Shown here: positions 9,997-17,397 of the stretch, piece by piece
How positions within the stretch are numbered: position 1 is the first letter of the stretch
How the letters are laid out: every line of letters begins with the position of its first letter
Source: an uncultured Gammaproteobacteria bacterium
GTDB lineage: Bacteria; Pseudomonadota; Gammaproteobacteria; Pseudomonadales; Porticoccaceae
DNA: 64,000 nt
Assembly (NCBI GenBank): GCA_913058345.1
Contig: CAJXQR010000006.1
Coordinates: forward strand, 62,001 to 126,000
Direction: 5' to 3'
Notes under the pieces: model-generated
What the model was told of the DNA's origin: nothing
Databases searched by the model: none
The model's input: the letters and a program-made list of their open reading frames with translations, nothing else
Program-made: the position numbers and the translations under genes

Positions 9997-10932
9997 GTCG
10001 GAGATGAGCTTATGAGCTATGTGTTGTGTCGATTTTTTAGTCTACCAATCAGATCTGTTGAAATTATTACAGCTGATAAGAATTAATTACAATTTTATGG
10101 GGGTGTTTTTTGGCGCTGAGGTCGTGCTTGTAGCTATGTGAAGACTATGTATGGTCTATGTAAGGTTAATGTGTAGTCAGTGTGTGATTTATGTGTATCT
10201 TATGTGTGGTTTATGTGTAGGAAAAGAATAATGGACAGAAGGGTGATGTGGTGTTTCAGTGAAATACTTTGTTACAAGTAATCTGTATTCTGTTCAAGAT
10301 CGTTCAATACCATCAGGGTTTGCGGCCTGTTTTTTCAAGGAATCCGAGCTCTCGCTAAAGTAAAGGCGAATTTTGGTGGTCAAGCAGTCAATGAGGAATT
10401 TAGTTATAGATGACAAGTGAAGGTAGTGCGAAGTTCAGGATACGTTTAAACGCTTAAGATGATAGTCGATCGACAGCAGCGATGCTGATCTTATAAGAAG
10501 CAGTTGCTGGATCAATCTGCTAATAAAAGGTTCTGAAAACTTTGCGTGGTAGTTTTTTCTAATCGTCGATAGCCCGGTTCTTCTTCGTGAATCGAGGCAG
10601 ATCGATGGCATTAAAGCTTGAAGACGGTACATCCACGATTAATTCATGTCCGTTCAGTTCAGTGATCTCGTTTGCGATCGTACGTCTGGTGATGAGGTGT
10701 CATTCAAGTCGATCTTTTTTATTCGTTTTCTCACAACCATAAAAAATTATATGGGTCTAATATTTAGAGTCCGATAGGAATTGTTATTGAGTTCCCTTGC
10801 GCTACCGGCTGAATTTGAGATGGTGTATTATAATGAAACGATAAACGCGATGTCGCATGTCTCGGATAGCGCTGACCACCGCAAGCATAAAGAAAAAATA
10901 GCTACAGAATTTATGAGAAATCGAGATAAGCC
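9997..10932. other. Long non-coding region holding phased repeats
   Basis: More than 900 bases separate the csbD promoter from the MscS gene. Apart from the 11-bp repeat array at 10136-10223 I see no supported gene; a 65-residue minus-strand frame at 10435-10632 has no recognisable features. A TATAAT sequence lies near 10829 upstream of the MscS gene and could be its -10 element, but no good -35 is spaced correctly. Confidence 0.45.
10136..10223. repeat. Eight tandem 11-bp repeats (ATGTGTaggtt type)
   Basis: Eight consecutive units begin at 10136, 10147, 10158, 10169, 10180, 10191, 10202 and 10213, exactly 11 bases apart. Seven start ATGT and one GTGT; the consensus is roughly ATGTGTaggtt. 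Conservation is in the first five or six bases and decays in the rest. A period near one helical turn would put every copy on the same DNA face. The array sits about 140-230 bases upstream of the csbD sigma-54 promoter, where activator sites usually lie. Confidence 0.85.
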
Positions 10933-11805
10933 ATGAGTTTTTTTTCACCCTTATATGAAAAATTTGAAAGCATGTGGGTTGGTTTTGTTAAACTTTTGCC
11001 TATGCTAGCAATAGCAGTCTTTGCAATTATCCTTACTTGGTTTTTTGCTAAACTTCTCTCTGGGTTGTTAAGGAAATCTCTTTCTAAATCTAAAATCAGA
11101 AAATCTTTATGTGAGCTTTTTGTCACTCTATTTAAGGTTCTAATCTGGACCTTCGGTATTTTGATTGCCGTTACTATTGTTTTTCCAAGCCTTACCGCAG
11201 GGAAATTGTTGGCTGCGTTAGGATTGGGCTCAGTTGCAGTGGGCCTCGCGTTCAAGGACATATTTGAAAATTTTTTTGCAGGCATTCTCATTATGCTGAG
11301 AAAACCCATGCGCATTGGTGATTTCATTGAATGCGAAGGGATACAGGGAAAAGTAGAGCTTATCTCTGTTCGAGAAACGTATTTGCGTAGGACAGATGGC
11401 CAGCTTGTGTTGGTTCCCAATAGCTTCCTATTTAAGAACCCTTTATTGATTTTGACAGATCTAGAGCTTAGACGATTTGATATTGTTGTTGGGGTTGCTT
11501 ATGGCGAGGATGTTGCTAAAGCTCAGACTGTCATCATGCGTGCTGTAAAATCACTCGATAAAATAAATTACGATAAACCTGTTGAGGTTTATGCCCGGGA
11601 GTTTAATTCGTCATCTATCGATTTCACCGTCCGGTGGTGGGCGGAATCTACTCCTCTTGGGATGCATGAGTCCAGAGACCAGGTGGTAACGGCTATTAAA
11701 GAAGCTCTGGATAAAGAGAATATCGAAATTCCTTTCCCCTATCGTACGCTCACCTTTAAAGAGCCCTTGAGTATTGAAAATAAAGCACAATCAGCTGTCA
11801 ACTGA
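10933..11805 (+). CDS. MscS-family mechanosensitive channel
   Basis: A 290-residue small-conductance mechanosensitive channel of the inner membrane, which would release solutes on hypo-osmotic shock. Three N-terminal hydrophobic helices are visible. The pore-lining TM3 is the Ala/Gly-rich segment LLAALGLGSVAVGLAFKDIF (about 94-113), followed by the beta-domain signature MRIGDFIECEGIQGKVE and the alpha/beta C-terminal domain ending with IEIPFPYRTL. The length matches E. coli MscS (286). It stands alone between long gaps and is distinct from the second MscS-type gene at 28309-29166. Confidence 0.95.
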   Translation: MSFFSPLYEKFESMWVGFVKLLPMLAIAVFAIILTWFFAKLLSGLLRKSLSKSKIRKSLCELFVTLFKVLIWTFGILIAVTIVFPSLTAGKLLAALGLGSVAVGLAFKDIFENFFAGILIMLRKPMRIGDFIECEGIQGKVELISVRETYLRRTDGQLVLVPNSFLFKNPLLILTDLELRRFDIVVGVAYGEDVAKAQTVIMRAVKSLDKINYDKPVEVYAREFNSSSIDFTVRWWAESTPLGMHESRDQVVTAIKEALDKENIEIPFPYRTLTFKEPLSIENKAQSAVN

Positions 11806-12174
11806 GCAGTTAATTCTAGTGTTCCTGTTGCACTAGACACAGGCTAATGATACGTGCAATAGTGAGCGTAAGTGATGAAAAAAAGGCAGGCAAACAGGTT
11901 ACTGCGCTGCCTTTTTCCTCTTGAGCATTGTTCAGTAGATGCTTTTTCCGTTGATAACACCACGGCTAGTCAGCTTTAAATGATCGTTGAATTTGTACTT
12001 CATAAGGTTACTGAGCTGAGGGCTTCCTGAGTTAGGTTAAATTTGGTCTAGTGTTTATGCAATGAGTCATGAGGCTTGTTCTACCCATTAGGCAAAATTG
12101 TTAGTAAACCCGGTTAAGGTAAGCAACGAGCCTGGCAAAAAATTTTACACAAATGAGTGGGGTTGGAAGAGAGA
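11806..12174. other. Non-coding gap before the Anbu gene
   Basis: This gap of 369 bases contains the terminator at 11880-11916 and must contain the promoter of the Anbu-transglutaminase pair. No sigma-54 motif with correct spacing was found in it. No further gene is supported. Confidence 0.5.
11880..11916 (+). terminator. Intrinsic terminator after MscS gene
   Basis: A ten-base inverted repeat AAAAAGGCAG/CTGCCTTTTT encloses a 17-base loop, with the T run forming the 3' arm. It begins 75 bases after the MscS stop. Because the 5' arm carries the matching A run, it could work in both directions. Confidence 0.65.
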
Positions 12175-12897
12175 ATGACATTTTGTGTGGCAGCAAAGGT
12201 GGATTCTGGGTTAGTTGCTCTGGCGGATACACGTATTGTTAAAGGCAATGAACAAAGTAATAAGGGTAAAGTTGCTCATGTTGATCATTTTGGTGGCAGC
12301 TTATTCTTCATGACGTCAGGCTTGCGATCGGTGCGGGATAAGACCTCAATTTACTTTGAAGCTAGTCTTGCTGAAAAGCAGAAAGGGGAAATATGCCATC
12401 TGTTTGAAGCCGCTAATTTATTTGGTGAGTGTCTTCGGCGAGTTAAGGAAGAAGATGGTGCATCACTATCTGCAGCTAATCTTTCTTTCAACCTGCATGC
12501 AATTATTGGTGGTAAATTTTCTGGCGATGAAACACCGTACTTGTTTTACATTTACCCTCAAGGGAATTGGGTAGAGGCAACCTCTGATGCTCCCTATCAC
12601 ATGATTGGGCAAACATCTTATGGTAAGCCAATACTTGATCGCCTATTGAATCCATCTTGCTCGCTATCCGAAACCCTGGCTCTTTTATTTTTAGCCTTTG
12701 ATGGTACGCGAGCCAGTGTTACCGATGTTGGGTTCCCTATCGATTGTCTTGTGTTGGATGGAGATTCTGGTGCCTTGAAACGGCAGCGTTTCTCAATGGA
12801 TGATTTGCGAGAAACCACCCATTGGTGGACGAACACATTGCAATCAGCTCTTGCCAGTTTTCCTCTGGAGTGGTCGAAAGATCTTCTTAAACCTTAA
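12175..12897 (+). CDS. Anbu-type proteasome-like peptidase (copy 1)
   Basis: An N-terminal-nucleophile hydrolase of the Anbu (ancestral beta subunit, COG3484) family, related to 20S proteasome beta subunits. I place the start at the ATG at 12175, giving MTFCVA, because the family needs a Thr directly after the initiator Met as nucleophile and GGAAGAGAG lies just upstream; the longer frame starts at a GTG six codons earlier. After Met removal Thr1, Asp17 (ALADTR) and a Lys near 31 are present. The conserved core IYPQGNW, YGKPILDR is shared with the second copy at 39894. It is followed 15 bases later by a transglutaminase-fold gene. Family members form open-ring or helical assemblies; the natural substrate is not known. 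Confidence 0.9.
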   Translation: MTFCVAAKVDSGLVALADTRIVKGNEQSNKGKVAHVDHFGGSLFFMTSGLRSVRDKTSIYFEASLAEKQKGEICHLFEAANLFGECLRRVKEEDGASLSAANLSFNLHAIIGGKFSGDETPYLFYIYPQGNWVEATSDAPYHMIGQTSYGKPILDRLLNPSCSLSETLALLFLAFDGTRASVTDVGFPIDCLVLDGDSGALKRQRFSMDDLRETTHWWTNTLQSALASFPLEWSKDLLKP

Positions 12898-12912
12898 GGC
12901 GGGAGCCTCTAT

Positions 12913-13746
12913 ATGACTCAGGTCCATGTTGCCTCGGAATTACTTTACCGCGTTACTGCCCCCACCAGTTTCATATTTAACATTGCATCTGCCACCACTG
13001 ACTGTCAGACAGTTGATGAGGAGAGCCTCAGCATTTCGCCGCAGATTGGGTACAGTTGGTGTGAGTTAAATGATTATGGTTCTCGAGGCATTCGTTTAAA
13101 CGTTCAACCTTGCGATTTAAGAGTAGCCTATACAGCAAAAATTTCACTGCTTCCAGAAGTGGCTCCTCCAAAGGTATTAGATGAGGTCGATCACCCGGAA
13201 CTGCCGGTCGACGTGTTGCCTTTTTTGAACCCCAGTCGCTACTGTGAGTCTGATCAGTTGGGGCAGTTTGCCTGGCGTGAGTTCTCAGGAGTACCTTCAG
13301 GACACACGCGAGTACAGGCTGTGGCAGATTGGGTGAATAAAAATATATCTTATATATCAGGTACTACTGACGTATCTTCCAGTGCGCGGGATGTTTTAAT
13401 CCAGCGCACGGGTGTTTGTCGTGACTTTGCTCATGTGAGCATTACTCTCTGTCGAGCACTGGGTATTCCCGCTCGCTATGTCTCCGGCTATGCTGTTGGA
13501 TTGGAGCCACCCGATTTTCATGGTTTCTTTGAAGCGTATCTCCATGATCGATGGTATTTGTTTGATGCCACGTACATGGCACCCGTCAGTGGACTTGTTA
13601 GGATTGGTGTTGGACGAGATGCAGCAGATACTTCTTTTGCAACAATAGTAGGTCAGGCCCAGCTTCTCTCAATGTCGGTAGATGCTCATTCTAATCAAAC
13701 TGTTGATCAGACTGGTCAAGGAGGAAATGCTGTTTCCACAGCATAG
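12913..13746 (+). CDS. Transglutaminase-like protein paired with Anbu
   Basis: A 277-residue protein with a transglutaminase-like (COG1305) cysteine-protease fold. The N-terminal half (1-110) is a beta-rich domain, as in bacterial homologues. The catalytic triad is complete: Cys169 in TGVCRDFAH, His203 in DFHGFFEAYL and Asp218 in LFDATY, with the characteristic GIPARYVSGY stretch between. No signal peptide is seen, so it is probably cytosolic. A GGGAG lies upstream of the ATG and only 15 bases separate it from the Anbu gene, so the two form an operon. It could cut or form amide bonds; which one cannot be told from sequence. It resembles the protein at 49872-50762. Confidence 0.92.
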   Translation: MTQVHVASELLYRVTAPTSFIFNIASATTDCQTVDEESLSISPQIGYSWCELNDYGSRGIRLNVQPCDLRVAYTAKISLLPEVAPPKVLDEVDHPELPVDVLPFLNPSRYCESDQLGQFAWREFSGVPSGHTRVQAVADWVNKNISYISGTTDVSSSARDVLIQRTGVCRDFAHVSITLCRALGIPARYVSGYAVGLEPPDFHGFFEAYLHDRWYLFDATYMAPVSGLVRIGVGRDAADTSFATIVGQAQLLSMSVDAHSNQTVDQTGQGGNAVSTA

Positions 13747-13959
13747 CTGTCTCGTTGTCGATGAATAGTACGGGTGCCTTAAATCGGTGATGATGATTTA
13801 CGGCCATTAGAATGCTTAAAGCTGATAAATAATAATCAATCACGCTTGTTGATTGAATTGCCAATAACGATAACAAGGTTTACCTTACAGTGTTCGGTGA
13901 CAAAGTTTATGGCTTTATTGCAGTAAACCTATAGCAGATATTTTATGAGACAAGCAGTC

Positions 13960-13985
13960 GATATGAGAAGACTCTCTTATCTTTT
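13960..13985 (+). terminator. Terminator-like hairpin
   Basis: GATATGAG pairs with CTCTTATC (one internal mismatch) across a six-base loop, followed by TTTT at 13982-13985. It could end transcription of the Anbu-transglutaminase operon, although it lies 214 bases after the stop. Confidence 0.4.
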
Positions 13986-14001
13986 CGAAAGCCATAATTA
14001 A

Positions 14002-14078
14002 ACGCGACGTCTGTATGAACACTTGCGAGGAAAGTGTTCATTATCTGGGTATCAACTGCGAAGACGTCGCGTGTTTTT
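14002..14078 (+). terminator. Two-tier hairpin with U-tract
   Basis: A perfect ten-base outer stem ACGCGACGTC/GACGTCGCGT (14002-14011 with 14063-14072) encloses a perfect nine-base inner stem TGAACACTT/AAGTGTTCA (14016-14024 with 14032-14040). The outer stem is followed by GTTTTT. This could be a terminator, or the 3' end of a structured small RNA. Confidence 0.55.
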
Positions 14079-14102
14079 CAGTTAACTCTTTTACTTTATA
14101 AT

Positions 14103-14154
14103 CGGCCTGAGAGAATAGATGGGTGCTGCCTCTTCTTTCAGTTTTCTCAGGCCG
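14103..14154. repeat. Perfect ten-base inverted repeat
   Basis: CGGCCTGAGA at 14103-14112 is the exact reverse complement of TCTCAGGCCG at 14145-14154, with a 32-base loop and no T run on either side. It lies 62 bases beyond the DUF1328 stop and may protect or end that minus-strand transcript. Confidence 0.45.
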
Positions 14155-14216
14155 GTTAGCCGGTTATAAAGCAGACGATGCTGTTCGCCTTATGTAGATA
14201 AGGTTGATGATAGCCT

Positions 14217-14384
14217 TTATAGCTTTGGAGGTCTGCGACCCATGATAAAAAAAACGACTGCCAAAATAAGTCCTACCACGAAAAGAATCCATGCGACTTC
14301 GGATGCAATTGCAGCAACACCTGTTAGGCCAAATATACCAGCTACAATAGCGACGACGAGAAACATTAAAGCCCAATAAAACAT
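14217..14384 (-). CDS. DUF1328 (YtjA-like) small membrane protein
   Basis: A 55-residue protein matching the DUF1328/YtjA family: two hydrophobic helices (about 3-22 and 29-48) joined by the Gly/Ala-rich turn GIFGLTGVAAIA and ending in the basic tail GRRPPKL. AAGGAG lies seven bases upstream of the ATG. The family is widespread in proteobacteria, integral to the inner membrane and of unknown function; some members respond to osmotic or envelope stress. A sigma-54-type promoter lies about 55 bases upstream. A longer frame overlapping it on the same strand is a false frame. Confidence 0.92.
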   Translation of the reverse strand: MFYWALMFLVVAIVAGIFGLTGVAAIASEVAWILFVVGLILAVVFFIMGRRPPKL

Positions 14385-14437
14385 TGTAATCTCCTTCAGG
14401 GTGAATATTGATTGTTAAAACACGTGTTGTCTAACTT

Positions 14438-14454
14438 AAGCAAGAGTCACGCCA
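14438..14454 (-). promoter_or_regulatory. Sigma-54 promoter for DUF1328 gene
   Basis: Minus-strand sequence TGGCGTGACTCTTGCTT has GG and GC separated by ten bases and keeps the TGGC and TTGCTT blocks of the sigma-54 consensus. The expected start site is near 14429, about 45 bases before the ATG. It ends in the same TTGCTTA as the csbD promoter. Confidence 0.72.
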
Positions 14455-14838
14455 TTTTTTCTAATCGATGGTATTTAATTGGTTTGCCAGTTGCCTGTCT
14501 TGTTAATACTTTCAGATTACTTCATTAATTTAATAATGAATTGTGTATTTCTTCTAACTGTTAAACGCACAGAGTAAAGAATTTTTATGCGCTTTAGTAA
14601 TTTTTTCTAGAAACAATGTAATAGTTGCACGGTTTCTAGGTTTTTGTCAGCGAGGTTAATATGCGACTCTATACAATTAGGGTGGTATCAGGTTTAGATG
14701 AAGTCGTCTTTTCCAGCGGCGGCATCAGGGTGATACATACTTTTGGTAATTAAGGTAAATATTGAGAGGACTTTACACCCAAAGTACACAAAACGCGTCT
14801 AGGTGGATTGCTCTATCCTAGATGTTGTCGACTAATTG
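14455..14838. other. Non-coding gap
   Basis: This gap of 384 bases lies upstream of the DUF1328 promoter and downstream of the phospholipase-D-type gene. A weak hairpin, TCTAGG/CCTAGA near 14798-14822, may end the minus-strand transcript of that gene. I found no supported gene or array. Confidence 0.4.
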
Positions 14839-15984
14839 CTATAACTCATGGCGAAATAAATGCGCAAAGGCTTCTTTGATGCGAACCCAGTTTGACCTTT
14901 TTTTCCAGTGTTTGAGATCGATTGGTAGACTCTTTTCAATATCCTCTTGATAATCCGAGCTAAGGGTGTCAACGGTTTCCTGGTCATCAATAACGAGGCA
15001 AATCTCCTCATCTTTGGACATGGAGCGGTGGTTCATGTTCGCCGAGCCGACCGCGGCAATATGGTCATCGATTAGTATAACTTTTGCGTGCATCATCGTT
15101 GGCTGGTAACAGAATATCTCTATTCCAGCCTCCAATAGCTTTTTAAAGCTTGCTCGACCACCGAGCTGAGAAAAACGCGAATCGCTATTTTCGCCAGGTA
15201 TTAGCACTTGCACAGCGACACCCTTTTCTGCGGCTTTACAGAGAATATTTGTCAACACCTCATCGGCGACGAAATACGCAGTGGCGATGGAAACTTTGTG
15301 CTCGGCACTGGCGATAAGAGTTCGAAAGAGGAGGGCAATTGTGCTCCAGTTTATTGATGAAGGTGAGGCAAGCATGAGCACTCTGACATTACCCACGTTT
15401 GGCAGTTTTGGGTAATCAGGGATTTTTAAGTTAAAAGAGCTATCTGATTCACTCCAATTGGTGATAAAGGCACTATGGATAACTTTGACTGCGGGACCTT
15501 TAATGCGAAAGTGAGTATCCCGCCACTCGGAGGCATTGCGGGCATTTCCTTCCCACTCTTGCGCAATCCCCACTCCACCAGTAAAAGCAACGCTGGAATC
15601 GCAAACAAGAATTTTTCTATGGGTGCGATTGTCAAGTTTCCATATTTTCCAACGAGCTATAGGTCTGAAGCGCTCTACCTGGACACCGTGTGCTTGCATT
15701 TTTTGGATCAACTCGCTGCGCATGGGGTAAGAGCCGAACGCATCCAGTAATACTCGGACTTTTACACCTGCGGCAGCACGTTCACCTAAGGCATCGGCAA
15801 ATTTTACGGCAATGTCCCCTTGCCAATAGACGAAAGTCAAAAAATCAATGCTGTCTCTTGCGGCAGATATCGCCTGTAGCATTGCAGGAAATATTTCATC
15901 ACCGTTGCGTAGAACATCTATGGTGTTGCCATTGATAAAAGTCGTTCCCAATACGGTTTCTAATCTATTGCTTAAGCTGTTCAC
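14839..15984 (-). CDS. Cardiolipin synthase-like phospholipase D protein
   Basis: A 381-residue enzyme with two HKD phospholipase D motifs: His122-Lys124-Asp129 in THRKILVCD, and His299-Lys301-Asp306 in MHAKVILIDD. Each is followed by the usual Gly/Ser-rich stretch (FTGGVGIA; VGSANMNHRS). It has no N-terminal membrane helices, so it resembles ClsB/ClsC rather than ClsA. The likely reaction is transfer of a phosphatidyl group between phospholipids to make cardiolipin at the inner membrane, which fits the osmotic-stress neighbourhood. Other PLD-fold activities cannot be excluded. Confidence 0.88.
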   Translation of the reverse strand: MNSLSNRLETVLGTTFINGNTIDVLRNGDEIFPAMLQAISAARDSIDFLTFVYWQGDIAVKFADALGERAAAGVKVRVLLDAFGSYPMRSELIQKMQAHGVQVERFRPIARWKIWKLDNRTHRKILVCDSSVAFTGGVGIAQEWEGNARNASEWRDTHFRIKGPAVKVIHSAFITNWSESDSSFNLKIPDYPKLPNVGNVRVLMLASPSSINWSTIALLFRTLIASAEHKVSIATAYFVADEVLTNILCKAAEKGVAVQVLIPGENSDSRFSQLGGRASFKKLLEAGIEIFCYQPTMMHAKVILIDDHIAAVGSANMNHRSMSKDEEICLVIDDQETVDTLSSDYQEDIEKSLPIDLKHWKKRSNWVRIKEAFAHLFRHEL

Positions 15985-16262
15985 TACTTTTCCTTGTTTT
16001 GTGTAGGCGAGTTAGGGCTGTGAATCCCTATCACGGGATAATTAAACGCTCGAGTGATTTAATCTTAATCATTTCTTTGCACATGTCTGTATTTTTTGCA
16101 TGCGGTTCGCAGCGCTATGGCGTTTTCCTAAGAAAGGCTTGCTGCTAAGGGTTCTTTCCTCATTAATTTCTGGCGAGTAATTTTTACCAGCGCTAATGTA
16201 AATTTTACCTGTTCTTCGTACTTTTAATCTTGAGGTGCTTACTCCTCAAGCGTTCTTTATAT

Positions 16263-16280
16263 TGGCATACAAAGTGCTTT
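16263..16280 (+). promoter_or_regulatory. Sigma-54 promoter for BON operon
   Basis: TTGGCATACAAAGTGCTT has GG (16264-16265) and GC (16276-16277) exactly ten bases apart and matches TGGCA-N6-TGC of the sigma-54 consensus. The start would be near 16289, about 60 bases before the BON start codon. Confidence 0.7.
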
Positions 16281-16283
16281 GTA
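16268..16283. promoter_or_regulatory. 16-bp palindrome over the -12 element
   Basis: TACAAAGTGCTTTGTA is a perfect seven-base dyad around a central TG. It overlaps the -12 half of the sigma-54 promoter, so a dimeric repressor bound here would block it. The protein is unknown, and the dyad could be coincidental. Confidence 0.45.
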
Positions 16284-16350
16284 CTTGTGTGTGACGTTGA
16301 AAATGAATGTCCGCTAAAAATTCTACAGGATAAAAAATATGGAGACCTTT

Positions 16351-17019
16351 ATGAAAACAACTAAGACTCGCATTTTTTCAACTGCGACTGCAGCAGTATT
16401 TTGTTCCGCATTGGCTATGCCAGTTTTTTCGGAAACAAGCCATCAGGATCGTAGCGCAGATTCTAAGTATAAGGAGCAAAGGGATCACAAATCTACTCAG
16501 TCCGAAGATAGATATGATGTTTCCAAGCCCGATTTAAGAAACGCCTGGCTTGAAGGCAAGCTGGAAACAGCTTTGCTGGTTAACCGTCATCTCAACAACT
16601 TTACTATTGATAACGAAGTACGCAATGGCAAAGCAACCCTGACAGGATCTGTGGAGTCCGAGGTTGACAAGGAACTTGCCGAGCAGGTGGCGCTTAGCAT
16701 TGAAGGTGTCGAAGATGTTGACAATCAATTGAAAGTAGATCCAGAGAAGGCTAAATCTCAGCGGGAAAGGTCTTCTCGCGAACGTTCTTTTTCACAGAAA
16801 TTTGATGATATGACCACCACTGCTGCAGTGAAGAGCAAACTGCTTGCCAATCAAAGTACTCACGGTCTTGATATCAACGTCGATACGGTTAATAGTGTTG
16901 TCTCTTTAAGTGGTGACGTGGCTACCACTGAAGAAAAGCAACTTGCTGAAAAAATTGCTGGAAATACGGACGACGTCCGAAAAGTTAAAAACCTGCTAAA
17001 AGTCAAACCTAAAAGCTAA
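16351..17019 (+). CDS. Periplasmic protein with two BON domains (OsmY-like)
   Basis: A 222-residue secreted protein with a Sec-type signal peptide (MKTTKTRIF, hydrophobic stretch, cleavage near AMPVFS). A charged linker is followed by two BON domains, roughly 60-130 and 145-220, each with the GxVxLxGxV-type core (GKATLTGSVES; NSVVSLSGDVA). BON proteins bind phospholipid surfaces; OsmY and DolP are relatives that support the envelope under osmotic stress. I prefer the ATG at 16351 because GGAG lies six bases before it; an ATG at 16339 would add four residues. It leads a transcription unit with the lipoprotein 30 bases downstream and has a sigma-54 promoter upstream. Confidence 0.9.
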   Translation: MKTTKTRIFSTATAAVFCSALAMPVFSETSHQDRSADSKYKEQRDHKSTQSEDRYDVSKPDLRNAWLEGKLETALLVNRHLNNFTIDNEVRNGKATLTGSVESEVDKELAEQVALSIEGVEDVDNQLKVDPEKAKSQRERSSRERSFSQKFDDMTTTAAVKSKLLANQSTHGLDINVDTVNSVVSLSGDVATTEEKQLAEKIAGNTDDVRKVKNLLKVKPKS

Positions 17020-17049
17020 GCCACATCAATTATCAGGATGAGTTAAAAA

Positions 17050-17232
17050 ATGAAAACGAACAAAATTTTGCCCGTAGTATCTTTGAGTTTTCTCTTGTCT
17101 CTTGGCCTCTTGGCCGGTTGTGAAGACGATAGCCCGGCTGAAAATCTCGGTGAGAATGTCGAGGAGTTAGGTGAAGACGTGCAAGAAGGCGCTAACGATG
17201 CTGGTCGAAGCATCGAAGATGCAATGGATTAA
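17050..17232 (+). CDS. Small acidic lipoprotein
   Basis: A 60-residue lipoprotein precursor: signal segment, lipobox LLAGC (lipidated Cys24), then a strongly acidic 36-residue tail containing ENLGENVEELGEDVQEGAND. The tail's E-x-x-G-E-D-V/I-E spacing resembles the entericidin-like protein at 9506-9661, so the two may be distant relatives. It follows the BON gene by 30 bases and should share its promoter. The function is unknown; the context points to the envelope under stress. Confidence 0.8.
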   Translation: MKTNKILPVVSLSFLLSLGLLAGCEDDSPAENLGENVEELGEDVQEGANDAGRSIEDAMD

Positions 17233-17276
17233 CCTTCTTTTAAATAAATTTTATGATTTTCATTTTATTTGGGTCA

Positions 17277-17312
17277 CCGACAGCAAGCCAGTCACGGCTG
17301 GCTTGCTGTCGG
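17277..17312. terminator. Perfect 15-bp hairpin
   Basis: CCGACAGCAAGCCAG and its exact reverse complement are separated by a six-base loop TCACGG. It is very stable but has no T run on either side. It lies 45 bases after the lipoprotein stop, so it may stabilise or partly end the BON-lipoprotein mRNA. Confidence 0.6.
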
Positions 17313-17397
17313 TAGGCTCCTATCAATCGACAGCACGACTAATGACTAATAGAGTGTCTGTTAAAAAACCATAAATCCTATTGTTAAGGAAACCGTT

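Larger units (their letters stand above)
13747..14216. other. Hairpin-rich intergenic region
   Basis: The 470-base gap lies between two convergent genes. It contains at least five inverted repeats: AGGTTTAC/GTAAACCT (13876-13883 with 13923-13930), one at 13960-13981, two nested at 14002-14072, and one at 14103-14154. It also has a direct repeat of GCCGGTTA at 14151-14158 and 14159-14166. No protein gene is supported. Such density suggests termination structures or a small structured RNA. Confidence 0.5.
15985..16350. other. Divergent regulatory region
   Basis: This region of 366 bases separates the divergent cardiolipin-synthase-like and BON genes. It holds a hairpin CTTGAGG/CCTCAAG at 16229-16250, the sigma-54 promoter at 16263-16280 and the palindrome at 16268-16283. 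No gene is seen. Confidence 0.55.

Noticed and set aside
10435-10632. A 65-residue minus-strand frame in the long gap before the MscS gene
   Set aside because: It has no recognisable motif or start context and stands alone in an AT-rich gap.
14164-14376. A 70-residue minus-strand frame
   Set aside because: It is another frame of the DUF1328 gene at 14217-14384, which has the better ribosome site and matches a known family.
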